NCBI GenBank assembly: GCA_045628945.1 | Contig: JAZQQG010000003.1 | Coordinates: 1-64,000, forward strand | Direction of reading: 5' to 3' | Source: RGIG4034 sp045628945 | GTDB lineage: Bacteria > Bacillota > Clostridia > Lachnospirales > Lachnospiraceae | Length of the DNA stretch: 64,000 nucleotides | In this document: one piece after another, positions 50,114 to 58,411 of the stretch | Numbering within the stretch: the stretch's first letter is position 1 | How the letters are laid out: every line of letters begins with the position of its first letter | The notes under the pieces: generated by a model | What the model was told of the DNA's origin: nothing | The model's database searches: none | The model's input: only the letters and a program-made list of their open reading frames with translations | Translations under genes and position numbers: made by a program

Positions 50114-51603
50114 TGAATCAGATGTTAATTCTTGCGGCAATCCTCTTCCCGATGGTGAGCGGTGCCTTCATTGCACTCCTTCCGCTCAAGAAAAGAGCAC
50201 ATATGGAGATTGTCACCGAGATCGTGGTAATCATCAACTCCCTGCTTGCTCTGTTCCTAATCTTTAGCGGGGCAAAGGAGTCGATCACGATTTTCACCTT
50301 TGTGCAGAAGTTCACGATTACCTTCCGGATCGACGGACTTGGCCGGGTATTCGGTGGTCTGGTGTCGGCGTTATGGCCTTTTGCCACGCTCTATGCCTTC
50401 GAGTATATGGAGCACGACGCAACAGAGAAAACCTGCAGAATGTCGACCTTCTTCGGTTTCTATACCATGACCTTCGGCATTACGCTGGGAATCGCTTTTG
50501 CGGCGAATATCCTTACGATGTACTGCTTCTATGAGATGCTTACGTTGGTTACCGTTCCGCTGATTCTCTTTTCCTTATCGAGACCGGCGACGCTGGCGGC
50601 ACGCAAATACCTGTACTACTCCCTGGGCGGTGCGGCATTTGCCTTCATCGGAATCATCTTTTTAATGAACTACGGAGATACCATCGAGTTTGTGCTCGGG
50701 GGTGTCTTGAATATGGACAAGGTGGCCGGTCACGAGACGCTGCTTCGTTTCATCTACATCATGGCGTTCTTCGGCTTCAGCGTGAAAGCGGCAATCTTCC
50801 CGGTTCACTCCTGGCTTCCCATTGCCGGTGTTGCACCGACGCCCGTTACCGCCTTACTCCATGCGGTGGCTGTCGTGAAAGCGGGAGCCTTTGCGGTACT
50901 GCGACTTACCTACTACAGCTTCGGTACCGATTTCTTACGTGGAACCTTCGCCCAGAAGATTCCGTTGGTATTCGTAATGTTTACGATCGTATTCGGCTGT
51001 TCCATGGCGGTAAAAGAGCAACACCTGAAAAGAAGACTTGCTTATTCGACCGTGTCGAATCTGTCCTATATTCTGTTTGGTGTGTTAATCATGTCGCCTG
51101 CCGGAATGACCGGTGCCATGAGTCATATGCTGTTCCACGGCGTCATGAAGATTACTTCTTTCTTCTGCGTTGGTGCCATCATGATGAAGAGCGGCAAGTC
51201 TCATGTCTATGAGATGGACGGGATGGCCCAAAGAATGCCGAAGATTATGGCAATCTTCACGGTTTCGGCCTTAGCGCTAATGGGTGTGCCGGGCTTATGC
51301 GGTTTCATCAGTAAATGGAACCTGGCTTCGGCAGCGGTGGATTCCGGAGATGTGTGGTGCTATGTCGGCATTGCCTGCCTCTTAGTGTCCGCATTGCTTA
51401 CGGCTATCTATATGTTAACGACGGTTGTGAAAGCTTATTATCCGGTGGAATTGTCGGACGATGAGTCACAGAAAACAAAGATCGATCCCGGCATTCGTAT
51501 GCTGTTGCCTCTTACGGTATTCGTCATTGCGATGTTTGCCTTTGGTCTTTGCTCGTCACCGATTGTGACGGTATTACAAAAGATTTCGGAAGGAGGGCTC
51601 TAA
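50113..51603 (+). CDS. Proton-translocating antiporter-like subunit 3 (NuoM/MrpD family)
   Basis: A 496-residue antiporter-like subunit from ATG 50113 (GGGAGG upstream; TAATG overlap with the preceding stop). Key residues are retained: FYEMLTLVTVP (Glu), GFSVKAAIFPVHSWLP (Lys) and HGVMKITSFFCVGA (Lys). Its layout is close to that of the preceding gene, which suggests duplication within the operon. Confidence 0.9.
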   Translation: MNQMLILAAILFPMVSGAFIALLPLKKRAHMEIVTEIVVIINSLLALFLIFSGAKESITIFTFVQKFTITFRIDGLGRVFGGLVSALWPFATLYAFEYMEHDATEKTCRMSTFFGFYTMTFGITLGIAFAANILTMYCFYEMLTLVTVPLILFSLSRPATLAARKYLYYSLGGAAFAFIGIIFLMNYGDTIEFVLGGVLNMDKVAGHETLLRFIYIMAFFGFSVKAAIFPVHSWLPIAGVAPTPVTALLHAVAVVKAGAFAVLRLTYYSFGTDFLRGTFAQKIPLVFVMFTIVFGCSMAVKEQHLKRRLAYSTVSNLSYILFGVLIMSPAGMTGAMSHMLFHGVMKITSFFCVGAIMMKSGKSHVYEMDGMAQRMPKIMAIFTVSALALMGVPGLCGFISKWNLASAAVDSGDVWCYVGIACLLVSALLTAIYMLTTVVKAYYPVELSDDESQKTKIDPGIRMLLPLTVFVIAMFAFGLCSSPIVTVLQKISEGGL

Positions 51604-51604
51604 T

Positions 51605-53725
51605 ATGACGATTATCATTGCTTCCTTAATCCTTCTTCCTTTCCTGGGAGCTCTTGTTTCCTATGCGGTCGGCAGAAAAAACAAGACTGCCCGGAATATC
51701 ATTGCGGTTGCAACCGCAGGACTTGAATTGGTGCTTGCCATCTGCTTCCTTGCAATGGGTGCCGGTGTAGCGGCAGGCGTGGAAGCCTTACGCGAGGCGG
51801 GGGAGGAGATTGGCCCCTCGGAGAGTGCACTTGTTTGGAAGATTCCGGTTCTGTTCGGAAACGGACTGAGCTTTTCGGTGGACGGTTTCCGCGGTGTGTA
51901 TATTGCGGTAGCGGCGTTTATGTGGTTTATGACCACGCTCTATGCACCGGAGTATCTTGCGAAATACCGTAACCGGAATCGATATTATCTTTTTACCCTG
52001 TTTACGCTCGGTGCAACGATGGGAGTATTCCTGTCAGCCGATCTGTTTACGACCTTTGTCTTTTTCGAGATTATGTCCTTCACCTCTTATGTGTGGGTAG
52101 TGGCCGATGAGCGCAAGGAGTCTCTGGCAGCGGGAGCTACCTATTTAGGGGTAGCGGTAATCGGTGGTCTGGTGTTGTTAATGGGTCTTTTCTTACTGAA
52201 GGATCTGGCGGGAACGCTTGCAATCGATGACCTTCGCGGGGCGTTGCTTGGATGTGTGGAGAGTGGCGAAAAGGGTCGTCTCTACGCAGCGGTCGGTTGT
52301 ATCTTCTTTGGTTTTGCGGCAAAGGCAGGTGCTTTTCCGGTGCATATCTGGCTTCCGAAAGCGCATCCCGTTGCTCCGGCTCCGGCTTCCGCTTTGCTGT
52401 CCGGTATTTTAACGAAAGCCGGTGTATACGGAATTCTGATTGTATCGCTTCGTATTTTTAGTGGTGATCGGGCGTGGGGGAAATTCCTGCTTGTGATTGC
52501 ATTGATTACGATGGTAACCGGTGCGGTTCTTGCACTGTTTAGCGTGGATCTGAAACGCACCCTTGCATGTTCTTCTATGTCGCAGATCGGTTTTATCCTG
52601 ACGGGTGTGGCCATGGCGACCCTGTTAGGAGAGGAGAGTGCCATGGCGGCACGCGGTGCTTTCCTTCACATGGTAAACCACTCGATGATTAAGTTGGTAC
52701 TCTTCATGGCGGCGGGTGTTGTCTACATGAATGTACATAAGCTGAATCTGAATGATATTCGCGGCTTTGGCCGTAAGAAACCTTTCCTTAATGTTGTCTT
52801 TTTACTGGGGGCATTGGGAATCGGCGGTGTTCCGTTCTTCAACGGATATGTCAGCAAAACGATGATTCATGAAGCAATTCTCGAGGGCGCGGGCTTCTTA
52901 AATGCTCCCAAGCTTGTGGAGTGGTTGTTCCTGATCAGCGGTGGTCTGACGGTTGCTTATATGACGAAGCTCTATGTTGCAATCTTCGTGGAAAAGAATA
53001 AGATCGAAGGTGTTCAGAAGACCTTCGAGGAAAAGAAGAACTATGTGAAGCTTCCCGGTATTGTGGCACTGTCCGGAGCTGCGGTTGTGATTCCGGTTCT
53101 TGGTGTGGTTCCGTCTCTGGTAAGTACCCGATTCGCGGATATGGCGGAGAGCTTCTTGGGAGTAGAGGTTCCCATGGAGCATGCGGTTCACTTCTATAAT
53201 CTTGAGAACTTAAAGGGAGCGGCAATTTCTCTGGCCGTCGGTGCGATTGTGTACTTCTTGATCATTCGTAAGCTGCTGATGAAGGATGGTCGCTATCTGG
53301 ATGCCTGGCCGAAGGTTCTGGATCTGGAGTTTGCGGTTTATCGCCCGATTCTGCTTACGATTCTTCCGGCAGTCTTTGGTGCGATTGTAAGTGTGCTCGA
53401 TCATCTTGTGGATGGCATTATCCTGTTCCTTCGCAAAACCTTCTATCGCGATCATCGTGAAGGCGGGGAGCTGGAAGAGGGAACGATATTTACCCATCTG
53501 GTAGGCCATATTATGGACTTCCTGCATGACTTCTTAAATACAACGGTACGCAAGGAAAGTCCCAAGGCAGACCCCAGTTCCTATGAGCATCGTTTGGCAA
53601 TGCGTCATGTAAAAAATGTGGAGACGAGAGCCGTTATCGGACGTTCCATTTCCTTTGGTTTGGCACTTGCCACGCTTGGCTTACTTCTGACGATAGGATA
53701 TATGTTATTCTTCCTGGCGTTCTAG
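51605..53725 (+). CDS. Large antiporter-like subunit (NuoL/MrpA N-terminal family)
   Basis: A 706-residue NuoL/MrpA-like subunit. Key residues are FFEIMSFTSYVW (Glu), FAAKAGAFPVHIWLPKAHPV (Lys) and HSMIKLVLFMAAG (Lys). The extra C-terminal region after about residue 500 has more helices and a long charged loop; it may act like the lateral helix extension of NuoL, an inference. It lacks the MbhD/MbhE domains, which are encoded as separate genes upstream. It is the last gene of the operon and is followed by a terminator. Confidence 0.9.
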   Translation: MTIIIASLILLPFLGALVSYAVGRKNKTARNIIAVATAGLELVLAICFLAMGAGVAAGVEALREAGEEIGPSESALVWKIPVLFGNGLSFSVDGFRGVYIAVAAFMWFMTTLYAPEYLAKYRNRNRYYLFTLFTLGATMGVFLSADLFTTFVFFEIMSFTSYVWVVADERKESLAAGATYLGVAVIGGLVLLMGLFLLKDLAGTLAIDDLRGALLGCVESGEKGRLYAAVGCIFFGFAAKAGAFPVHIWLPKAHPVAPAPASALLSGILTKAGVYGILIVSLRIFSGDRAWGKFLLVIALITMVTGAVLALFSVDLKRTLACSSMSQIGFILTGVAMATLLGEESAMAARGAFLHMVNHSMIKLVLFMAAGVVYMNVHKLNLNDIRGFGRKKPFLNVVFLLGALGIGGVPFFNGYVSKTMIHEAILEGAGFLNAPKLVEWLFLISGGLTVAYMTKLYVAIFVEKNKIEGVQKTFEEKKNYVKLPGIVALSGAAVVIPVLGVVPSLVSTRFADMAESFLGVEVPMEHAVHFYNLENLKGAAISLAVGAIVYFLIIRKLLMKDGRYLDAWPKVLDLEFAVYRPILLTILPAVFGAIVSVLDHLVDGIILFLRKTFYRDHREGGELEEGTIFTHLVGHIMDFLHDFLNTTVRKESPKADPSSYEHRLAMRHVKNVETRAVIGRSISFGLALATLGLLLTIGYMLFFLAF

Positions 53726-53750
53726 AGTTAGTTGTATTTGGTGTGTATAT

Positions 53751-53913
53751 TTTTGGTGCGGATATGAAGATTTCTTCATGTTCGCACCATTTTTTATGCT
53801 TCCGGTTGCCGATTTCGGAAGCTTTTGGTGTGAAATCTTGAGTTTCTTCCAAGTCGCACCATAGAATCGGCTATTCAATGGTGCGATTCGGAAAAGAATG
53901 GTTTTTTCACACC
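53751..53913. repeat. Three related 36-40-bp hairpin elements
   Basis: Two direct copies (53751-53790 and 53823-53862) share TTTTGGTG at one end and CGCACCAT at the other with TTTCTTC in the middle. A third copy at 53878-53913 is inverted (ATGGTGCGA...TTTCACACC). Each can form a hairpin by pairing GGTGCGA/GGTGTGA with TCGCACC/TCACACC. Copies 2 and 3 can also pair with each other. The rest of the 377-bp gap (53726-54102) holds GCTTCCG/CGGAAGC at 53797-53822 and no gene I can support. Confidence 0.7.
53754..53796 (+). terminator. Terminator of the antiporter operon (first hairpin copy)
   Basis: TGGTGCGGATATGAAGA pairs with TCTTCATGTTCGCACCA (some G-T pairs) and is followed by a T run at 53790-53796. 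Confidence 0.85.
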
Positions 53914-53942
53914 GGAAGTCACCGAAAGTGGAAGAAGCAAGC

Positions 53943-53986
53943 AAGAAAAATGGTGGGAATTCTCGATTGTTCGGGAATTCCCACCA
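53943..53986 (-). terminator. Terminator of the hybrid kinase-lspA transcript
   Basis: A perfect 12-bp stem TGGTGGGAATTC / GAATTCCCACCA with 12-nt loop is followed on the minus strand by TTTTTC. Confidence 0.85.
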
Positions 53987-54102
53987 AAAGTTTGCGAAAT
54001 GGAATTGTAAAAGCCAATTATGTAGACGCCAAGCCAATTGCGCGGATGCCAACAGCCGGTTAAGGTTGCAGCAACAGGCATGGGTATCGCGGATGCTATA
54101 AG

Positions 54103-56028
54103 CTATACCAACAACTCTGCCGGAAGATGGGTCTTGAGCTTCTCCTCGAGGAGGGAAGCATTGATTGGCTTCGGAAGGTAATCCGTGAAGCCTTCTTTGG
54201 CAAACATCGAAGCAGTATCCTGCTGCTCTACCGCGGTCAGCGCAATGCAGGGAGTCGTCTGATTTAACAGCAGGTTGCCGGCTCCGGGAGTTGTCTGACT
54301 TAACAGCGTGGTATCGGACATGACAGGGGTCGCGGAGTCCTTGATCTCGCCACGGATTCGGTGGAAGGTTTCGATACCGTCCATGCCGGGCATCAGCAGA
54401 TCCATAAGAATCAGATCGTATTTCTGCTTGCCGCACTTTTCGATTGCTTCCGGGCCGGAGGCTGCGGTATCGCATTGAACCTGTGTTTTTTTCAACAGGG
54501 AGGTAGCAACACGCAGGTTCATGGGAACATCGTCCACCACCAGAATGTGAGCATCGGGAGCAGTGAAGAGCTCATGATAGTCGTGACGAACGGAGCGCAT
54601 CTTTTCAAGGGCCTGCTCGTAATCACCGATGGGGGTTGCATCATGGATTCCTTGTTCGATGTCAAAAGAGAATACCGAGCCTTTGCCGTACTCGCTGGCT
54701 ACATGGACCTCGGAATTCATAAGCTTCAGGAAATTCTGAGTAATGAACATGCCAAGGCCGGTTCCTTCGATATTGCGGTTACGAAGTTCCTCGATTCTCG
54801 TAAAGGGAGCGAAGAGCTTGTCGACATCCTCCGCCTTGATGCCGATTCCGGTATCCCGAACCTCGACGTGAATCCGTGCGGTGTCGGTGGAAGATTCCAT
54901 ACACTGAACCACCAGTGTTACCGAGCCTTCCTTGGTATACTTTACGGCATTGGTTAAAAGGTTTGTGATAATCTGTTTTACCTTGGTCTCATCACCGTAC
55001 AGCATGGAGGGAAGCTTGGAATCAATCTCGAGGTGGAGGGCCAGTTCCTTCGCCTGCGCACGGGCAATCAGCATATTGTAGATATCGTGGATCAGTTTCG
55101 TGGTGCTGTAGGGAGCGGGGGTTAATTCCACCTTACCGGCCTCCAGCTTGGAGGAGTCCAGAATATCGTTGATGATACCGAGCAACATTTCCCCGGAGCT
55201 CTTAATATCGCGACCGTACTGTAAGATTTCATGATCGTTCGTGCTGCGAAGAATCATCTCATCGAGACCGATTACCGCATTGATGGGAGTACGAATCTCA
55301 TGGGAGAAACGGGCGATGAAGTCGGATTTCTCTTTTGCAAGAAGCTTTGCTGCCTCTTCCTCCAGATGTGCTTTACGAACGGTCTCGGACTGAATGAAAA
55401 TGTAGAGGATCAGCGTAGCGATTGCGAGACCTACATAGGTAAGAGCCAAGCCCGGAATCAGGACCTCAATCAGAGAAGTAATGATGGGCGCTGCCATATA
55501 AGAGGTCAGGGTAATGGTTTCCTGCACATCTAAGAACTTATGGAAGCGAATGGTCAGATATACGGAGTAGAAACCAAGGGAGATCACGATGATCATATTC
55601 ACATAATAGAGAGGACCGGAATAGAAAGCCCCGTCAACGATATAGAAAATATGACCCGTGATGCAACCAACCGTGGTGAAGAGCATTGCAAGACATCCCC
55701 AAACACGGGAAATAAGCAGATATTTATCCGCAATAGGGGTCTTCTCACGGATATGGGCGATACTGTATCGACAGAAGCCCATACCGAACCAGATTGCGGA
55801 TATCATGGCAAGCAGATTCGTGGCCCAGACGATGAAGTCTACACCCAGATGTCCCGAGAAAATAAAAGACAACATATCGAAGCAGGTTCCCAATAAACCT
55901 ACAATCGCAATCCAGGCCAGATTTCCGGATTTTTCATTGCGGTTTAGGCCCTCGAAGGAGGTTGCCATGGCAATCAGTGCCAGAATAATAATGCTGATGG
56001 ATTGAAGTGCGATAATTGTCGGTTTCAT
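54103..56028 (-). CDS. Hybrid sensor histidine kinase with receiver domain
   Basis: A 641-residue membrane kinase. About seven hydrophobic segments span residues 5-220, followed by a HisKA helix with FSHEIRTPINAVIGLDEMIL (phosphoacceptor His). The HATPase domain has the N-box ITNLLTNAVKYT, the G1 box DTGIGI and the G2 box GTGLGMFI. The C-terminal receiver has HILVVDDVPMN, the phosphorylation Asp in ILMDLLMPGMDG and the final Lys in YLPKPINA. No separate output protein is next to it. Its start overlaps the lspA stop by four bases. Confidence 0.92.
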   Translation of the reverse strand: MKPTIIALQSISIIILALIAMATSFEGLNRNEKSGNLAWIAIVGLLGTCFDMLSFIFSGHLGVDFIVWATNLLAMISAIWFGMGFCRYSIAHIREKTPIADKYLLISRVWGCLAMLFTTVGCITGHIFYIVDGAFYSGPLYYVNMIIVISLGFYSVYLTIRFHKFLDVQETITLTSYMAAPIITSLIEVLIPGLALTYVGLAIATLILYIFIQSETVRKAHLEEEAAKLLAKEKSDFIARFSHEIRTPINAVIGLDEMILRSTNDHEILQYGRDIKSSGEMLLGIINDILDSSKLEAGKVELTPAPYSTTKLIHDIYNMLIARAQAKELALHLEIDSKLPSMLYGDETKVKQIITNLLTNAVKYTKEGSVTLVVQCMESSTDTARIHVEVRDTGIGIKAEDVDKLFAPFTRIEELRNRNIEGTGLGMFITQNFLKLMNSEVHVASEYGKGSVFSFDIEQGIHDATPIGDYEQALEKMRSVRHDYHELFTAPDAHILVVDDVPMNLRVATSLLKKTQVQCDTAASGPEAIEKCGKQKYDLILMDLLMPGMDGIETFHRIRGEIKDSATPVMSDTTLLSQTTPGAGNLLLNQTTPCIALTAVEQQDTASMFAKEGFTDYLPKPINASLLEEKLKTHLPAELLV

Positions 56029-56588
56029 TCAGAATCCTTGTCCTTTGTCTGTTTTTTTCTGAAGGTAAGAAGAAAATCCAATTCGTCTCCCCGGTAAAAA
56101 AGGAATCCGTACAACGCGATGAGAATTACGGCTACCGTCACGAAGCAGTCCGCCACGTTGAAGACCGGGAAATTAATGAGACGGAAGTAGATGAAGTCTA
56201 CCACATAATGATTGGCGATGCGATCGATCATATTGCCGATGGCACCGGAAACCAACAGGGAGAAAATGAGGCGTAGCGGGAAGTAGTGCTTGGTTAACGG
56301 AATGCGTGGATAGGTGAAAAGAAGATATGCCAACACCACACAGGTTGCAAGAACCAGGAAAATCCCTTTGCCCTCCAGCATACTGAAGGCTGCACCGATA
56401 TTCTCGAAATAAGTAAATTCGAAGACGCCCTTGATAATGACGAAGGCATTCTTATCCTTTAAGTTTACCACCGCCAGGTATTTGGTAATCTGGTCGAGGA
56501 AAAGGAAGAAACTTACGGACAGAAGAAGGAAGATCCAGCTTTTCACCTGGTTTTTGGTGCGATTTGGTTCTTTTGCATTCGATTCCAT
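56025..56588 (-). CDS. lspA: Lipoprotein signal peptidase (signal peptidase II)
   Basis: Aspartyl protease of the cytoplasmic membrane that cleaves prolipoproteins after lipid attachment. It has 187 residues and four helices. Conserved motifs are DQITKYLAV, NIGAAFSML, GNMIDRI (catalytic Asp122) and FNVADCFV (catalytic Asp147). The first 15 residues are a charged extension. GAGGTG lies before the ATG. Coupling by a four-base overlap to a hybrid kinase gene is unusual. Lipoprotein substrates include the binding protein at 27583. Confidence 0.96.
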   Translation of the reverse strand: MESNAKEPNRTKNQVKSWIFLLLSVSFFLFLDQITKYLAVVNLKDKNAFVIIKGVFEFTYFENIGAAFSMLEGKGIFLVLATCVVLAYLLFTYPRIPLTKHYFPLRLIFSLLVSGAIGNMIDRIANHYVVDFIYFRLINFPVFNVADCFVTVAVILIALYGFLFYRGDELDFLLTFRKKQTKDKDSE

Positions 56589-56617
56589 AACAATACACCT
56601 CGATTCTTGATACTGAT

Positions 56618-58171
56618 CTAGAGCTTAGTGGTCCATTCGGTGCAATCCCAGACTGCGGTGGCCAGGCCGTTATAGAAATCCGGCTCGTGGCATACCATGA
56701 GAATGCTACCCTTGTATTCCTGTAATGCGCGTTTTAACTCGTCTTTTGCATCGACGTCCAAGTGGTTTGTCGGCTCGTCGAGGACGAGGAGATTCGATTC
56801 GCGATTGATGAGCTTGCACAGACGTACCTTTGCCTGCTCGCCACCGCTTAAGACCTTCACCATACTTTCGATATGCTTGGTGGTCAGACCGCATTTGGCC
56901 AGAGCGGAGCGCACCTCATACTGTGTATAGGAAGGAAAAACATTCCAGATTTCCTCAATGCAGGAGTGGGAGGGCGGATTGGTCATTTCCTGTTCGAAGT
57001 ATCCGATCTCCAGATAATCCCCGAGAGTACATTTGCCGGAGAGGGCAGGGATGAGTCCCAGGATACTTTTCAGAAGCGTCGATTTTCCGATACCGTTGGC
57101 GCCGGTTAAGACAATCTTCTCGTTACGCTCCATGCGAAGATTTAAAGGTTTGGATAACGGAGAATCGTAGCCGATCACCAGATCGTCCGTGGTAAAAAGG
57201 AATCTTCCGGGCGTTCTTGCCTCCTTGAAATGAAACTCGGGCTTCGGCTTCTCCTGTACCTTTTCGATTAACTCCATTTTATCTAATTTCTTCTGGCGTG
57301 ACATGGCCATATTGCGGGTTGCCACGCGAGCCTTGTTGCGGGCCACGAAATCCTTCAGATCCGAAATCTCTTTCTGCTGCTTATTGTATGCAGCCTCCTG
57401 CTGGGACTTCTTCATCGCCAGCACTTCCTGGAACTTATCGTAATCGCCTACATAGCGGTTCAGCTCACACTGATCCATGTGGTAGATTAAGTTAATGACG
57501 CTGTTTAAGAAGGGCACATCATGGGAAATGAGGATAAAAGCATTCTCGTACTCGTTCAGATACCGCTTCAGCCATTCGATGTGTTCCTTATCCAGATAGT
57601 TCGTCGGCTCATCCAACAGTAAGATATCAGGCTTCTCTAACAGAAGCTTGCCGAGAAGTACCTTCGTACGCTGACCGCCGGAGAGCTCCTCCACATCCTT
57701 ATCCAAACCAATATCAGCAAGACCCAGAGCACGTCCGACTTCTTCCACCTTGGAATCGATCATATAGAAATCATGCATGGTTAAGAGATCCTGGATTGTG
57801 CCGAGCTCTTCCATGTACTGTTCAAGCTCCTGCTCGTTTGCGTCTCCCATCTTGTCGCAGATCTCATTCATGTTCTTTTCCATCTCGAAAAGAAAATCAA
57901 AGGCAGACGAGAGCACGTCGCGGATGGTCATACCGGCCTTCAGAACCGTATGCTGGTCTAAGTAACCGACACGGACATTCTTCGCCCATTCGATTTTTCC
58001 TTCGTCCGGCATTAATTTGCCGGTAATGATATTCATAAAGGTAGACTTCCCTTCACCGTTGGCGCCCACCAGTCCGATATGCTCTCCCTTCAGAAGGCGA
58101 AAAGACACATCCTGAAAAATGGCGCGGTCACCGAAACCGTGTGTCAGATGTTCTACATTCAGTATACTCAT
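56618..58171 (-). CDS. ABC-F family ATPase
   Basis: A 517-residue soluble protein with two ABC ATPase domains and no membrane helices. The first Walker A is GANGEGKST (residues 36-44); the first signature and Walker B are LSGGQRTKV and ILLLDEPTNYLD. The second set is GANGIGKST, LSGGEQAKV and LLVLDEPTNHLD. The interdomain linker is helical and basic (KQQKEISDLKDFVARNKARV). ABC-F proteins act on the ribosome as translation factors or antibiotic protection factors; which one cannot be decided. A small hairpin (GGCATC/GATGCC) lies in the leader at 58199-58216. Confidence 0.93.
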   Translation of the reverse strand: MSILNVEHLTHGFGDRAIFQDVSFRLLKGEHIGLVGANGEGKSTFMNIITGKLMPDEGKIEWAKNVRVGYLDQHTVLKAGMTIRDVLSSAFDFLFEMEKNMNEICDKMGDANEQELEQYMEELGTIQDLLTMHDFYMIDSKVEEVGRALGLADIGLDKDVEELSGGQRTKVLLGKLLLEKPDILLLDEPTNYLDKEHIEWLKRYLNEYENAFILISHDVPFLNSVINLIYHMDQCELNRYVGDYDKFQEVLAMKKSQQEAAYNKQQKEISDLKDFVARNKARVATRNMAMSRQKKLDKMELIEKVQEKPKPEFHFKEARTPGRFLFTTDDLVIGYDSPLSKPLNLRMERNEKIVLTGANGIGKSTLLKSILGLIPALSGKCTLGDYLEIGYFEQEMTNPPSHSCIEEIWNVFPSYTQYEVRSALAKCGLTTKHIESMVKVLSGGEQAKVRLCKLINRESNLLVLDEPTNHLDVDAKDELKRALQEYKGSILMVCHEPDFYNGLATAVWDCTEWTTKL

Positions 58172-58411
58172 AGCTTACCTCAGATTCTTATCATTTCGGG
58201 CATCTGAACCGATGCCTACACAGAATTAATTGTAACATAATTCCCCAAAAAGAGAAAGCACGAGACGGGAGTTTACAGTGCTATTATTTCATTGTTTTTT
58301 TCACTGATTTCTTCTGTTATAATTGAGTGGGTTTTCGGCTATGATAATAAAAAATAAAACTATGTCGGTGGAAGAGAATCGTCTCTTCCTGCGGGACAAC
58401 GGAGGACATCT
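58172..58411. other. Divergent intergenic region with 5'-leader hairpin of the GH43 gene
   Basis: The gap between the divergent ABC-F and GH43 genes is AT-rich. TATAAT at 58318-58323 could serve the GH43 gene, but no good -35 box is spaced to it. A perfect 8-bp hairpin GGAAGAGA-ATCG-TCTCTTCC lies at 58370-58389, just upstream of the GGAGG binding site. No ORF is supported. Confidence 0.5.

Noticed and set aside
54361..54957. 198-residue open frame on the plus strand
   Set aside because: It lies wholly antisense to the hybrid kinase and shows no recognisable domain.
58199..58216. Attenuator for antibiotic-induced ABC-F expression
   Set aside because: The six-bp hairpin in the leader is not followed by a T run and no leader peptide is evident.
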